DNA of 64,000 bases from Paenibacillus sp. 481 (GTDB lineage: Bacteria; Bacillota; Bacilli; Paenibacillales; Paenibacillaceae), in the NCBI RefSeq assembly GCF_021223605.1, contig NZ_CP075175.1, positions 4,729,501-4,793,500 of the forward strand, read 5' to 3'. Each line of letters begins with the position of its first letter. Within the stretch, counting starts at the first letter, position 1. The position numbers and the translations under genes were made by a program. Shown one piece after another: positions 18,831-27,971 of the stretch. The notes below the pieces were generated by a model. That model saw only the letters and a program-made list of their open reading frames with translations, was not told the DNA's origin and ran no database searches.

Positions 18831-18951
18831 GGGGCTGGCATGTGGTCATCAGGCCCCACAGACCCGAAGTGTGGACATGTTGATCATTCATCGAGCTTCA
18901 TGGAGTATGAGCTGTTTGAATATGTACGCACTTCGGGATTCGGGAACATGT

Positions 18952-19497
18952 TTATGATGAAGCTGCAATCTCGGTTTCGAGCATATTGACGACCCAGTTG
19001 CACCATTCGATTTGGGCGTTTGCTAATGACAATGCACGATGCAACAGGATGTAATCGCCAAATTGAGGGGAACGAACATGTCGCTCTGCTTCGGGAATGC
19101 GGGATAGCAGTTTTTCATAATAGGCATTTTTCGCTTCTAGCTGCTTTAAACGAGTAAGAAATAATGGAATCACAATTTCACGATCCGTCATCCAAATACA
19201 TTTTGCCTTTAAGCTTAACTCGTCGCGAAACGTATGCTCAGCTGGAGGTTCGCCAACCCACTCGATGACGGCCTGCTTGCCACGTTCCGTCAAGGAGTAC
19301 ACTTTTTTGTCGGGCTTGTCGCGCTGTTCAATTCGAACAAAATGCACATAGCCTTCTCGTTCGAGCTTAGCAAGCAACGGATAAATTTGACTGTGCTTAG
19401 CTTGCCAAAATGGTTGAATGCGCAGCATCAAATCATAACCGGAGCACGATTCGCTTGCGAGTAGGCCTAGTAAGCCATAAGACAACGTATTTAACAT
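18952..19497 (-). CDS. PadR family transcriptional regulator
   Basis: This 181-residue repressor has the PadR winged helix (YGLLGLLASESCSGYDLMLR, HSQIYPLLAKLEREGYV, KKVYSLTERGK) and the long C-terminal helical dimerisation region of subfamily 1. AGGAGGTG lies seven bases before ATG 19497. It is divergent from an MFS exporter gene, with a perfect PadR-box dyad between them, so it probably represses both until an exported compound or phenolic acid binds. Confidence 0.88.
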   Translation of the reverse strand: MLNTLSYGLLGLLASESCSGYDLMLRIQPFWQAKHSQIYPLLAKLEREGYVHFVRIEQRDKPDKKVYSLTERGKQAVIEWVGEPPAEHTFRDELSLKAKCIWMTDREIVIPLFLTRLKQLEAKNAYYEKLLSRIPEAERHVRSPQFGDYILLHRALSLANAQIEWCNWVVNMLETEIAASS

Positions 19498-19579
19498 CAC
19501 GACACCTCCTAATAACGACTTGCTTCAAGCAGCTCGTCCACAATCAAACTTCACCTGAATTCAAGTCTGTGCGAACATT

Positions 19580-19599
19580 ATATGTAAAAAAATACATAT
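19580..19599. promoter_or_regulatory. PadR-box operator between padR-type and MFS genes
   Basis: ATATGTA and TACATAT form a perfect 7-bp dyad around six A residues, containing ATGT-N8-ACAT, the consensus I know for PadR repressors. It lies about 80 bp from the padR start and 22 bp before the MFS start. Confidence 0.65.
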
Positions 19600-19620
19600 T
19601 AGCAAGAGGGGGATGCAAAT

Positions 19621-21096
19621 TTGGTTCGTCATGTGCAAAATAGGCTGCACACATCGAAATCATCTAGGCATGCATCCAGAACAATGGGGATTGTAGCCAT
19701 TAGCCTAATTGGAACATTTTTATCCATGTATGGGATTAGTGGTATACCTGTCGCTTTTCCGACATGGATGAATTCGTTTGCGATTGAACTGCCACATGCA
19801 CAATGGATATTAACCGCTTTTATGATTGCTTCGGGTGCAATTGTACCGCTTGCTGGCGATGGCGTGGCACGCTTTGGAGCTAGAAATTGTTACGTCGCCT
19901 GTTTAAGTGGATACGGTATATCAACCCTCTTCTGTGCCACCGCTTTGACTGTAGACATATTAATCGTTGCAAGAGTGCTGCAAGGGATATGTGCGGGTCT
20001 AATAACACCGCTATCCATAACGATTATTTATCAGTACTTGCCGAAGGAGCGACAAGCCGTCACGATCGGTCTATGGTCGACGGCTGCTATGCTTGCACCT
20101 GCTGTTGGACCTACAGTGGCAGGTTGGCTTGTCGATATGTTTGGTTGGCGTTCTATCTTTTATACGACAGCTCCGTTAGGATTTGCCTGCGCGTATGCGG
20201 CATATATCGTTCTTCCTGCTCAGCAGACATCGCTCGACAAAAAGCCTTTTGATGCTTTAGGATTTATGTTATCTGTTGGAGCGAGTATGTTGCTATTAGT
20301 TGGACTAAGCCAACTAACGAATAAGGGTAGCGTTAATGGGATGGCAATCGCAGCATGTTTGATGGGAGCTATGCTGCTGGCTGTGTTTGTTAGGAACGGC
20401 ATGCGGGGAGTGTCACCGTTGCTTGAATGGTCGTTGTTTCGCAATGCTCAATTTCGTAATGCGACGATCGTGAGTGGGGGATTGACGCTTAGTTTGTATT
20501 CAACCACGTATTTGATGCCATTATTTTTACAGCAAGTGCAGCTATTGTCGGCTACGATGACAGGTTTGCTGCTGCTGGCACCATCGTTGATCATGGTCGT
20601 GCTTGCTCCATTTGTCGGGAGGTTGTATCATGTGTGTGGGCCGAGATTGCTACTTATAATCGGTACAAGCCTCATGATATTCGGCACCGCGATGCTCTGT
20701 TTCGTGGAGAAGCATACATCTTATGCGATTATTATCGGTTGGTTGGCTGTGCGCAGCATCGGGGTTAGCTTTGCTACCGTTACGGCTAATCATGCAGCGA
20801 TGGAAACGTTGGCAGTAGATGAGGCTGGGCAAGCTTCAGCGTTATCCAGCTGGATTAGACAGCTGTTAAGTGCATGTTCGATTGCAATATATACGACGGT
20901 ATATATGAATCAGCATACGGCTTACTTTAGTCAGTCCGCACCAACTGTAGCTGTGTCCAAGGCTGTTCACGATGCTTTTATAATTGCCGTACTTGTCATC
21001 ATCGCAGTTGTGCCGCTCGTGTTTGCTATAAGACGATCCAAAGCGTATGCAGACAACGAGGCGCAGGCAGCATCGACAAATGAGCGGTCTATGTAA
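19621..21096 (+). CDS. MFS multidrug efflux transporter (DHA2/EmrB-like)
   Basis: This 491-residue transporter has about 14 hydrophobic segments, as in the DHA2 drug:H+ antiporters. Visible signatures include ITPLSITIIYQYLPKE, the antiporter motif C region LAPAVGPTVAGWLVD, and GWRSIFY after it. Translation most likely begins at TTG 19621, eight bases after GAGGGGG; the nearby ATG codons are out of frame. It is divergent from the PadR gene and probably controlled by it. The substrates are unknown. Confidence 0.88.
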   Translation: MVRHVQNRLHTSKSSRHASRTMGIVAISLIGTFLSMYGISGIPVAFPTWMNSFAIELPHAQWILTAFMIASGAIVPLAGDGVARFGARNCYVACLSGYGISTLFCATALTVDILIVARVLQGICAGLITPLSITIIYQYLPKERQAVTIGLWSTAAMLAPAVGPTVAGWLVDMFGWRSIFYTTAPLGFACAYAAYIVLPAQQTSLDKKPFDALGFMLSVGASMLLLVGLSQLTNKGSVNGMAIAACLMGAMLLAVFVRNGMRGVSPLLEWSLFRNAQFRNATIVSGGLTLSLYSTTYLMPLFLQQVQLLSATMTGLLLLAPSLIMVVLAPFVGRLYHVCGPRLLLIIGTSLMIFGTAMLCFVEKHTSYAIIIGWLAVRSIGVSFATVTANHAAMETLAVDEAGQASALSSWIRQLLSACSIAIYTTVYMNQHTAYFSQSAPTVAVSKAVHDAFIIAVLVIIAVVPLVFAIRRSKAYADNEAQAASTNERSM

Positions 21097-21147
21097 GTGA
21101 TTTCTCCCGTTCACCGCTTCACCCGTGCTTACGTGCTTTCGTTCATC

Positions 21148-21165
21148 CATGTTCAATTGAACATG
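21148..21165. promoter_or_regulatory. 18-bp perfect palindrome upstream of COG0523 gene
   Basis: The arms CATGTTCAA and TTGAACATG are directly adjoined. The palindrome lies about 60 bp before the COG0523 GTPase start and about 50 bp after the MFS stop. There is no T-run, so it is more likely an operator than a terminator; the regulator is unknown. Confidence 0.45.
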
Positions 21166-21223
21166 AATAGTGAACGTTCTCTATATTATTCAACCTTAAC
21201 TATTTGTATAGGCGGTGCTCAAC

Positions 21224-22360
21224 ATGGATCAACTTGAAGCTAAACCGATTCCCATCATTATTTTGTCAGGCTTTTTAGGCAGCGGAAAAACAACATTACT
21301 GCAACGCTGGGTGCAGGAGAGCTTTGCACGAGGCTGGAAGCCAGCAGTCGTCATGAACGAGGTAGGGGACGTTAATTTAGATGGTCAACTGCTGCCTTCG
21401 GAGGTGGCAATGACCGAAATGTTAAGCGGTTGTATTTGCTGTACAATCCGCGGCGATTTTGGTGTTAAGCTGTATGAGCTGGCCAATGAGGAGCGTCCAG
21501 ATATTATTTTTGTGGAGTGTACGGGCATAGCTGAACCGATGGAATTGGTCGATTCGATCACAGAAGTATCCATCTATTCACCGCTGCGGCTATCCGCGAT
21601 TGTTACGATTGGAGATGCGAAGCATTTATCCGATCTGCTGCACAGCTCTGAAGCAGGAGTTAAGCCAACTAAAATAACGCGCTTGTTAAAAGAGCAAGTA
21701 CGTGCAGCGAACATGGTTGTGCTGAATAAGGCGGATCTTGTATCTGCTGAGCAATTGAACGCGGTCAAGCAGTGGCTGCTCGATTGGAATGGAACCGCAC
21801 AAATAGCGGTTGCCCAACGTGCTGAAGTGGACAACACGTTGTTCGAATGGTGTGCGTCGGCTTATGAAGTGCGCCAAGATGCGGTGTATGAGGCGTCCGC
21901 ATCGCCCACATCGCCTACATCTTCCACAGCGGAGACGCATGCAGCTTGTGGTTGTCACGATGTTACATGTGAGCATGACTCTACATATGAGTATGACGCT
22001 GCATGTGATCACGGCGCAGTTGGGCAAAGTGACACTGAACGAGGTGACAGCGTACGAGGCGAAATGGCTCGCGCTCACCATCATGTAACCGTGTGGACGT
22101 ATCCATTGTCCGGCCCTGTTCATAGCGAGAAGTTTGAGCAGTGGCTGCATGAACTGCCGCAGCAAGCTTATCGTGCGAAAGGTATCGTCACGTTTACAGA
22201 TGTGACGAAACGTTACATGTTCCAATTTGCATATCGGGCAACTGAGTTCATTCCGATCACGCCGCAAGGCGTCGTTCAGGACGTCGTAGTCGTCATCGGT
22301 GAGCAATTGGATGCTGTTCATTTGCAACGATCGCTGCAAACGCTTATCGAGCAGCCTTAA
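21224..22360 (+). CDS. COG0523 (CobW/YciC-like) GTP-dependent metal chaperone
   Basis: The protein has 378 residues. It shows Walker A GFLGSGKTTLL, the metal-binding CICC motif of the CxCC type (SGCICCTIRGD), ECTGIAEPM and the GTPase base motif LNKAD. Before the C-terminal CobW_C domain lies an insertion of about 60 residues rich in His, Cys, Asp and Glu (HAACGCHDVTCEHD, RAHHHV), a likely metal-collecting loop. The family delivers metals such as zinc to client proteins. AGGCGGTG precedes ATG 21224. It converges with a YcgQ/YcgR-type operon that carries a Zur-like box. Confidence 0.85.
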   Translation: MDQLEAKPIPIIILSGFLGSGKTTLLQRWVQESFARGWKPAVVMNEVGDVNLDGQLLPSEVAMTEMLSGCICCTIRGDFGVKLYELANEERPDIIFVECTGIAEPMELVDSITEVSIYSPLRLSAIVTIGDAKHLSDLLHSSEAGVKPTKITRLLKEQVRAANMVVLNKADLVSAEQLNAVKQWLLDWNGTAQIAVAQRAEVDNTLFEWCASAYEVRQDAVYEASASPTSPTSSTAETHAACGCHDVTCEHDSTYEYDAACDHGAVGQSDTERGDSVRGEMARAHHHVTVWTYPLSGPVHSEKFEQWLHELPQQAYRAKGIVTFTDVTKRYMFQFAYRATEFIPITPQGVVQDVVVVIGEQLDAVHLQRSLQTLIEQP

Positions 22361-22390
22361 ACCTAATAAGGCAGTGGAATCATAGCACAA

Positions 22391-22439
22391 GCCCCGTCGG
22401 ACGTTGAGTACTTCTTCACGTTCGACGGGGCCTCTTTTT
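22391..22439. terminator. Terminator after COG0523 gene
   Basis: GCCCCGTCG and CGACGGGGC form a 9-bp stem (22391-22399, 22423-22431) followed by CTCTTTTT. It separates the converging COG0523 and YcgQ-like genes. Confidence 0.8.
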
Positions 22440-22484
22440 GTTCGTTAGCCGTTAAATTACAGTTATATCCCTGTAATATTCCAG

Positions 22485-23450
22485 TTATATGCCAAAATCC
22501 AAATTATGATAGACGTAAGGATCTTCTTTTTTCGGAATCGATGTGATGCGATCGACCTGCATCACAATTACAGCCGCTTCGCCTTGCTTGCCGATCGTCA
22601 TTTTGCCGCTTACTTCGACCCAGCTATCTTTTTTAAGCTGACGCTTCGTCTTGTTATCGATCAGCAGTCCGAACGGTGCTGCATCTGCAGTACAGCACTG
22701 CATGACAAAGCGCGAAATCGCGTAGCGACCTTTCTTCATGTCGTCAGATTGATAGACGAAGCCTTGCCACGTAATCCGTTTGCCTGTAAATTGCTCACGG
22801 AATAAATCAAGCGTCATAATCGTCTCCATGAAATGGTTGTCTTCAATAAAGATTTCGTCTTGCACATAAATTTGTTTCGCGTAATCCGCATACATCTGTG
22901 TAAATTCATCTGCGGGAAACTCCGGCATTTGGCTGGTCTTACTAGACTGGGTATCTGACTGAATAGGTGCAGTCGGAGCGACGCTAGCCGAGTTCTGTGG
23001 CTTAGGTTCTGCCTGTTTGCCCGTCGCTTGTGGCAGTACGACGGCAGATGGCTGGAACTGAATGCCTTTATTTTCAGCTACTTTACTGTCAAGTGCTTCT
23101 GCTGGCCAGATGAGCGACATTCCGATTGGAGCTAACAAAATAACGGAAGTCAGCAGCACGCGGCCATTTTTATTCGGTTGTGGGGTATCTGTGCCACAAG
23201 CGCAGCCGACATGCAAATGTTCGTGGGCAGCGTCTGGTTTAGACTCTGCTCTCGTCAGCCACCCGATGAGGATTAAGGCCGCTCCAAGTATGTAGCACCC
23301 AAGCGCAGTCCACTTTACGTACCGTGTCATACTGGGCGAAATGTATAGCTGTAATTGATTTGTCGTTGACAATACCGTAATAAATAACGACCAACCGATA
23401 CAAGTACCTGCTTGCAGCCACATGGAAATCGTTCCTGAACGTACCGACAT
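22485..23450 (-). CDS. TIGR03943 family membrane protein (YcgQ-like)
   Basis: This 321-residue protein has N-terminal membrane segments (around residues 8-25, 36-58 and 85-103). A cytoplasmic-side CxC motif (HVGCACGTD) and a long Ala/Pro/Gln/Ser linker lead to a C-terminal domain containing GKRITWQGFVYQ, RFVMQCCTADA and WVEVSGKM. This plan matches Bacillus YcgQ, which pairs with permease YcgR. GGAGGG sits against the ATG at 23456 but spaces properly to ATG 23450. It follows the permease gene in one operon. Confidence 0.8.
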   Translation of the reverse strand: MSVRSGTISMWLQAGTCIGWSLFITVLSTTNQLQLYISPSMTRYVKWTALGCYILGAALILIGWLTRAESKPDAAHEHLHVGCACGTDTPQPNKNGRVLLTSVILLAPIGMSLIWPAEALDSKVAENKGIQFQPSAVVLPQATGKQAEPKPQNSASVAPTAPIQSDTQSSKTSQMPEFPADEFTQMYADYAKQIYVQDEIFIEDNHFMETIMTLDLFREQFTGKRITWQGFVYQSDDMKKGRYAISRFVMQCCTADAAPFGLLIDNKTKRQLKKDSWVEVSGKMTIGKQGEAAVIVMQVDRITSIPKKEDPYVYHNLDFGI

Positions 23451-23492
23451 CGACATCCCTCCTTGATTGAAGTTCAACAGTAGCGCTACACG

Positions 23493-24578
23493 TTAATGAG
23501 ACAGCCATTTATACACGAAATGACTAACGAACGGAATGACTCCAGCTAACAGTAAAGTGAAGACGATAATAAAACGTTTGCGAAACACAGTCATCATCAT
23601 AAATGTCATTTTCAAATCAAGCATCGGTCCAAACACGAGAAAGCTTAACAGCGCAGGTGGTGCCGCGGTCGAATAAAATGAACTGGCAATAAAAGCGTCA
23701 GAAGTCGAACAAAGCGATAGGACATAGGCAAGTCCCATAAAGCCAAAATGCTCTGCTGGGCCGTTCATCCACGCTGCATCCAAAAACCAGTTACGCGGAA
23801 CGTGAGTTTGAAATAGAGCTGTAATAAAAGCGCCCAATGCTAAAAAAAGTGCGGTGTCTGTCCATTCTTGTCCCATATGTTCAATGGAGTGACGGAGTCG
23901 TGAGAGTCGAGTGGGACGATCAGAGTGAGTATGGGTGTGTGTGTGAACCGGTGAAGCGTCGTTGGTGTACGTTTGCAGCATCGAGTGAGTAAGCGTATTC
24001 GCAGGCAAACGATGAGTAAATAGCCGTTCTAACAACAAGTATAGCCAACCTGCGAATAGTACGACAATGAGTGCGACAGCTACACGTCCCCACACCATTT
24101 CAGCAGCTTGTGGAAAGGCGACCACCGTTGAACTAATTACGATTGGATTAATAATCGGAGCAGCCAGCATGTAGACGAGCGCAACGGGAATCGGCAGCTT
24201 TTTCTGAATGAGTGTACGTATGATAGGAATCATTCCGCATTCGCATAGAGGAAGGATAAGTCCTCCTAATGAGGCTAATGTCACTAGGCCGAAGGTGGGT
24301 ACCCGTTCAGTAAGTAATCGAATACGTTCGGGCGATACAAAAGCATGCAAGAGAGAAGATACAATGACGCCTAACAGAAGAAAGGGCATAGCTTCTAAAA
24401 TAATACTGACAAAAACGGTTGTTACCGGTGTCCATATGTCGTTCATCGGAGCGTCTGAGAGCGTTAATGTACTTAAAAATATGCCGCCTACGATACACAA
24501 GGGGATGAGTAATGGGACAATTGTAGCAGCGGAAGGCGTATGGGTAGTAGCTGTGGAGACACGGGTAGGTGTGCTCAA
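23493..24578 (-). CDS. YcgR/YraQ-type permease (DUF318)
   Basis: This permease has 361 residues and about eight membrane helices. It carries the family motif LPLCECGMIP near residue 120 and LSLCSTSDAFIA in the second half. A central cytoplasmic loop has the His run HTHTHTHSD, consistent with handling a metal. The start is TTG at 24578 after AGAGGTGA. It heads an operon with the YcgQ-like gene, and a perfect 13-bp Zur-like palindrome lies 21 bp upstream, so zinc-dependent repression is likely. The transported ion is not established for the family. Confidence 0.82.
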   Translation of the reverse strand: MSTPTRVSTATTHTPSAATIVPLLIPLCIVGGIFLSTLTLSDAPMNDIWTPVTTVFVSIILEAMPFLLLGVIVSSLLHAFVSPERIRLLTERVPTFGLVTLASLGGLILPLCECGMIPIIRTLIQKKLPIPVALVYMLAAPIINPIVISSTVVAFPQAAEMVWGRVAVALIVVLFAGWLYLLLERLFTHRLPANTLTHSMLQTYTNDASPVHTHTHTHSDRPTRLSRLRHSIEHMGQEWTDTALFLALGAFITALFQTHVPRNWFLDAAWMNGPAEHFGFMGLAYVLSLCSTSDAFIASSFYSTAAPPALLSFLVFGPMLDLKMTFMMMTVFRKRFIIVFTLLLAGVIPFVSHFVYKWLSH

Positions 24579-24599
24579 TTACGGTTCACCTCTCATTTG

Positions 24600-24612
24600 C
24601 GTAATCATTACG
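24600..24612. promoter_or_regulatory. Zur-box-like palindrome upstream of YcgR-type permease
   Basis: CGTAATCATTACG is a perfect 13-bp palindrome with a central C. It matches the core of the Bacillus Zur consensus (TCGTAATnATTACGA), missing only the outer left T. It lies between the carbonic anhydrase terminator and the permease start. Confidence 0.65.
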
Positions 24613-24624
24613 AATTATATTAAC

Positions 24625-24653
24625 AAAAAAAGGAGTAGGATTCAACCCACTCC
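24625..24653 (-). terminator. Terminator of the carbonic anhydrase gene
   Basis: On the minus strand AGGAGTGGG pairs with CCTACTCCT and is followed by seven T residues. It lies 16 bp after the carbonic anhydrase stop. Confidence 0.8.
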
Positions 24654-24668
24654 TGTACAACCCAATCA

Positions 24669-25301
24669 CTACCGTGTCGCAGAAGGAGAATGCTCTGAAC
24701 TGGCAGCAGCTTCTAACTTCGCATTCGCTTTATCCTGCAAATAGCGGTATCCGTCCGTAATCCACTCCAAAGCCCCGGTTTCTGGGTGAATAATCATCCC
24801 GTGAATAGGAATCGTTGGGGGGAGAAGCGGGTGGTTGCGCAAAATACTTACACTATTCAGTACACCCTCATGCACGTTGTTAAAGCCGCGGAGCCAATCA
24901 TGAAGCTTAATGCCGGAATTCGTAAGCGTGTCCAGCACAACATCTTCGACACCTAAATTCTTCGCCTTATTAATAATTTGTTCGGAATTCAAACCGGTCA
25001 TTCCACATTCATAGTGCCCGACCACGACGACTTCGTTCGCCTCTAGTTCATACAAAGCAACCAGCACGCTGCGGACAACACTCCCGAAAGGCTGGGAAAT
25101 AATAGCCCCCGCATTTTTAATAATTTTAGCGTCACCGTTACGCAAATTCATTGCTCTTGGGAGCAACTCCACCAAGCGGGTGTCCATACATGTGAAGATG
25201 ACCATTTTTTTGTCAGGAAATTTGTTCGTTAAAAATTGTTCATAGTCTTTGTTGTTCACAAACTCACGATTGTAATCTAATATTTCGAACATGTTGGACA
25301 T
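24669..25301 (-). CDS. Beta-class carbonic anhydrase
   Basis: The enzyme has 210 residues and hydrates CO2 to bicarbonate in the cytoplasm. The zinc ligands are Cys38 in FTCMDTR (with Asp40 and Arg42 forming the catalytic dyad), His96 and Cys99 in GHYECGM. The glycine-rich KNAGAIISQPFG segment is also present. GAGGAGG lies seven bases before ATG 25301. The spacing to the YqkB-like gene upstream on the same strand is 18 bp, so they may be co-transcribed. It sits beside the Zur-box operon. Confidence 0.92.
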   Translation of the reverse strand: MSNMFEILDYNREFVNNKDYEQFLTNKFPDKKMVIFTCMDTRLVELLPRAMNLRNGDAKIIKNAGAIISQPFGSVVRSVLVALYELEANEVVVVGHYECGMTGLNSEQIINKAKNLGVEDVVLDTLTNSGIKLHDWLRGFNNVHEGVLNSVSILRNHPLLPPTIPIHGMIIHPETGALEWITDGYRYLQDKANAKLEAAASSEHSPSATR

Positions 25302-25319
25302 CGTACTACCTCCTCAAAC

Positions 25320-25673
25320 TTAACCAATCGACGATGATTTATGACTGACGCGACGATCCACGCATTTTACATGAATAGAATAAACTTGTTGTGCGCTGCT
25401 CAACCGAAAAGTACCTGCTGTATGGTTAGCATGTAATTTAATTCGCTCTTCATAATAGATTAAATGATGTCGATCAATAATGAAAGTAAAATTCGTATTA
25501 CTTTCTAATTGTTCATCTGAAGCCGCAAGCTCATCAACGAGCCACAAGGCAGGCACGCCATTAACAGCACATCCACAGCCTTCTGTGTCGAACACGAGCT
25601 TGACTAGGCCATGATCATTGCCTACGCGCTGCTGTAGTAGTAATAAGGCTTCTTCCGTAAGTTCCATATACAT
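25320..25673 (-). CDS. HesB/IscA-like protein of the YqkB family
   Basis: The product has 117 residues and matches the iron-sulfur biosynthesis fold subgroup of Bacillus YqkB: MELTEEALLLLQQRV, KLVFDTEGCGCAVNGVPALW and FRLSSAQQVYS. The CxC pair could bind a metal or cluster, but the third Cys of classic A-type carriers is not in the usual place. GGATGTGG precedes the ATG. It lies 18 bp ahead of the carbonic anhydrase gene. Confidence 0.78.
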   Translation of the reverse strand: MYMELTEEALLLLQQRVGNDHGLVKLVFDTEGCGCAVNGVPALWLVDELAASDEQLESNTNFTFIIDRHHLIYYEERIKLHANHTAGTFRLSSAQQVYSIHVKCVDRRVSHKSSSIG

Positions 25674-25810
25674 GACGCCACATCCTTTATATTGCCGGAT
25701 TTCATTTACGCGCTATTGAATGTTGATTATATCGTTAACACCACGTATCATCAAGAGGAGACAAGTTATACACCAGTTATCGTACAAATGCAGCAGAGGT
25801 GGGGAAAAGC

Positions 25811-27328
25811 ATGAGTAAGTCAAATGAGACAACTATACAGCAGTTCCGCGATATTGTAAGCAAAATTGAAAGCTATGATGAAGCAATCGGATTGATGAAT
25901 TGGGATTTGCGTACGGGAGCACCGCGAAAAGGTGCAGAAATTCGCTCCAACACGATCGGGGCGTTGTCAGGCGAAAGATTCAAGCTGTCTGTTTCCGATG
26001 AAATGGGCGATTGCTTGAATAAGTTAGAACAAAGCGAGACGTTGGAGTCGTTAGACCCCATCACGCAAAAAATGGTGCTAGAAGCTCGTAAAGAGTATGA
26101 TCGCAGTTGTAAAATACCGCAAAAATTGTACGAGGAGTACGTTGTGCACACATCCCATGCGGAGACGGTCTGGGAAGATGCCAAAGAGAAAGCGGACTTT
26201 GATATGTTCAAGCCGTATTTGGCCAAAACCGTGCAAATGACGCAGCAGTTGATCGATTACTGGGGAGTTAAAGAAACTCGCTACGATACGCTGCTTGATA
26301 TGTACGAGCCTGGCTTGACTGTGGCGAAGTTGGATGAAACGTTTGGCCAGTTGCGCCAGCAGCTTGTTCCACTTGTACAAGCTGTGGAAGCGTCTTCAAA
26401 CAAGCCGGAGTTTGAGTTCTTGCTGCAATCTTACTCGATTGAGCAGCAGAAGGAGTTCAATGCATACCTGTTACGTGCGATCGGGTATGACTTTGATGCA
26501 GGTCGATTGGATGAGAGTGCACATCCGTTTGCAACTGGACTTAATGTCGGTGACGTGCGTATCACGACAAAGTATTTTGAAAATGATGTTTCGAATGCCG
26601 TATTCAGTACGCTGCACGAAGGTGGTCACGCTTTGTATGAGCAAAATATAAGCAGAGACCTCGTCGGTACGAAATTGTGCAGCGGAACGTCTATGGGTAT
26701 TCACGAATCGCAATCTCGTTTCTGGGAAAATATTATCGGACGCAGTCGTCCGTTCTGGCAGCGCTACTTCGGACAGCTCCAGCAGACGTTTCCTGAGCAG
26801 TTGAGCAACGTGAAGGCTGATGATTTTTATCGTGCGATCAATCGTATCGAGCCGTCGCTCATTCGTATCGATGCTGATGAAGTTACATATAACTTGCACA
26901 TTATTATTCGCTACGAGATTGAAAAGATGCTATTTAACGACAATTTGGACGTTGCTGATTTGCCAGAAGTGTGGAATGAGCGTTATAAATCGTACTTGGG
27001 CATAACGCCTGCTCATAATGGGGTAGGTGTGCTGCAAGACGTTCACTGGTCTGGTGGTGGTTTTGGCTACTTCCCGTCTTATTCACTAGGCAATATGTAC
27101 GGTGCACAGATGATGGCAACTTTGCGCAAAGTGATGCCGAATGTCGATGAACTGGTCGAAGCGGGCGATTTGTTGCCTATTACGGCGTGGTTGACCGAGC
27201 AAGTGTATAAGCATGGCAAGTTGCAGACACCGTCAGAAATCATTATGAACGTGACAGGGGAGCCGCTTAATCCGCAATATTTGGTCGATTATTTAACGGC
27301 GAAGACGAAAGATGTATACGGTTTGTAA
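25811..27328 (+). CDS. M32 family carboxypeptidase (carboxypeptidase Taq)
   Basis: This 505-residue metallo-carboxypeptidase contains the zinc motif HEGGHALYEQ (HExxH form, near residue 270), then HESQSRFWEN with the third ligand Glu, and DVHWSGGGFGYFPSYSLGN near the C-terminus, all diagnostic of family M32. It removes C-terminal residues from peptides in the cytoplasm. I start at ATG 25811, ten bases after GAGGTGGGG. The flanking genes are unrelated, and the 3' end runs into an IS remnant. Confidence 0.93.
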   Translation: MSKSNETTIQQFRDIVSKIESYDEAIGLMNWDLRTGAPRKGAEIRSNTIGALSGERFKLSVSDEMGDCLNKLEQSETLESLDPITQKMVLEARKEYDRSCKIPQKLYEEYVVHTSHAETVWEDAKEKADFDMFKPYLAKTVQMTQQLIDYWGVKETRYDTLLDMYEPGLTVAKLDETFGQLRQQLVPLVQAVEASSNKPEFEFLLQSYSIEQQKEFNAYLLRAIGYDFDAGRLDESAHPFATGLNVGDVRITTKYFENDVSNAVFSTLHEGGHALYEQNISRDLVGTKLCSGTSMGIHESQSRFWENIIGRSRPFWQRYFGQLQQTFPEQLSNVKADDFYRAINRIEPSLIRIDADEVTYNLHIIIRYEIEKMLFNDNLDVADLPEVWNERYKSYLGITPAHNGVGVLQDVHWSGGGFGYFPSYSLGNMYGAQMMATLRKVMPNVDELVEAGDLLPITAWLTEQVYKHGKLQTPSEIIMNVTGEPLNPQYLVDYLTAKTKDVYGL

Positions 27329-27417
27329 CGCAGTATTTGTAACACAGTAATGGTGGATCATAAATCATTTATTACTGCTTAATTAAACGTTTATCATGCA
27401 TGTAATAGCTTCGTGAA

Positions 27418-27447
27418 GAAGAGCTACTCTTAGACGAGTGGCTCTTC
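27418..27447. repeat. 30-bp hairpin, left copy flanking the IS remnant
   Basis: GAAGAGCTACTC and GAGTGGCTCTTC flank a 6-base loop. The same 30 bp recur at 28316-28345 with only two loop differences and in the same orientation, as expected for a target duplication. It may be the original terminator of the M32 peptidase gene. Confidence 0.6.
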
Positions 27448-27474
27448 GGTTTGTCGAGAAACCCCTGTCTTTTT

Positions 27475-27859
27475 TCAAGACTTGGGTTTCTTATTTTTTT
27501 TCAGATACCGAAGCGAATCATAAGGGGGGACACCCGTTTCTCTAGGCAATCCAAGTGCGACAAATACGGCATATAATCATGGACATTTCCGCTCTCGTTT
27601 TAGCGCTTTTTGGTTTTCCTTCTGAATCCTCCTCTACCGCTGCATTAAGCTCGTGCATATAATTTTTCGTCTTTTCCAGCTAATGGTCGTGTGGTAGGGA
27701 ACTTGATCAGTCAGCCCTAACCTTAAGAACTAGCGGTAAGCTGGATTGGTTTGAGTTTCGCGTTCCAGTTGGCGTTCAGAGCAAATGATCCTGAGGAAGT
27801 AAATTCTCAATAGAGACGAATCCGTAAGATTGTGGCCTTCCCCGCTTGGAACACAGCAT
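27475..27859 (-). pseudogene. IS1182-family transposase remnant
   Basis: Pieces of an IS1182-type transposase appear in order but in shifted frames and with large deletions. They are SYGFVSIENLLPQDHLL (N-terminus), RQLERETQTNPAYR, FLRLGLTDQVPYHTTIS, YMHELNAAVEEDSEGKP, and the C-terminus GLPRETGVPPYDSLRYLKKN before a TGA at 27477-27475. Stop codons follow the first and second pieces. The catalytic core is missing, so it cannot be active. Confidence 0.65.
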
Positions 27860-27971
27860 AATCAAACATCACCCGTTCATAAATAGTTACCTGTATTGTA
27901 AAATATTAACGCGGTGTCGTATTGAATGTTATGAGAATAAAAATAGCTGCCTAGAAGGCAAAGTTAGTTCT

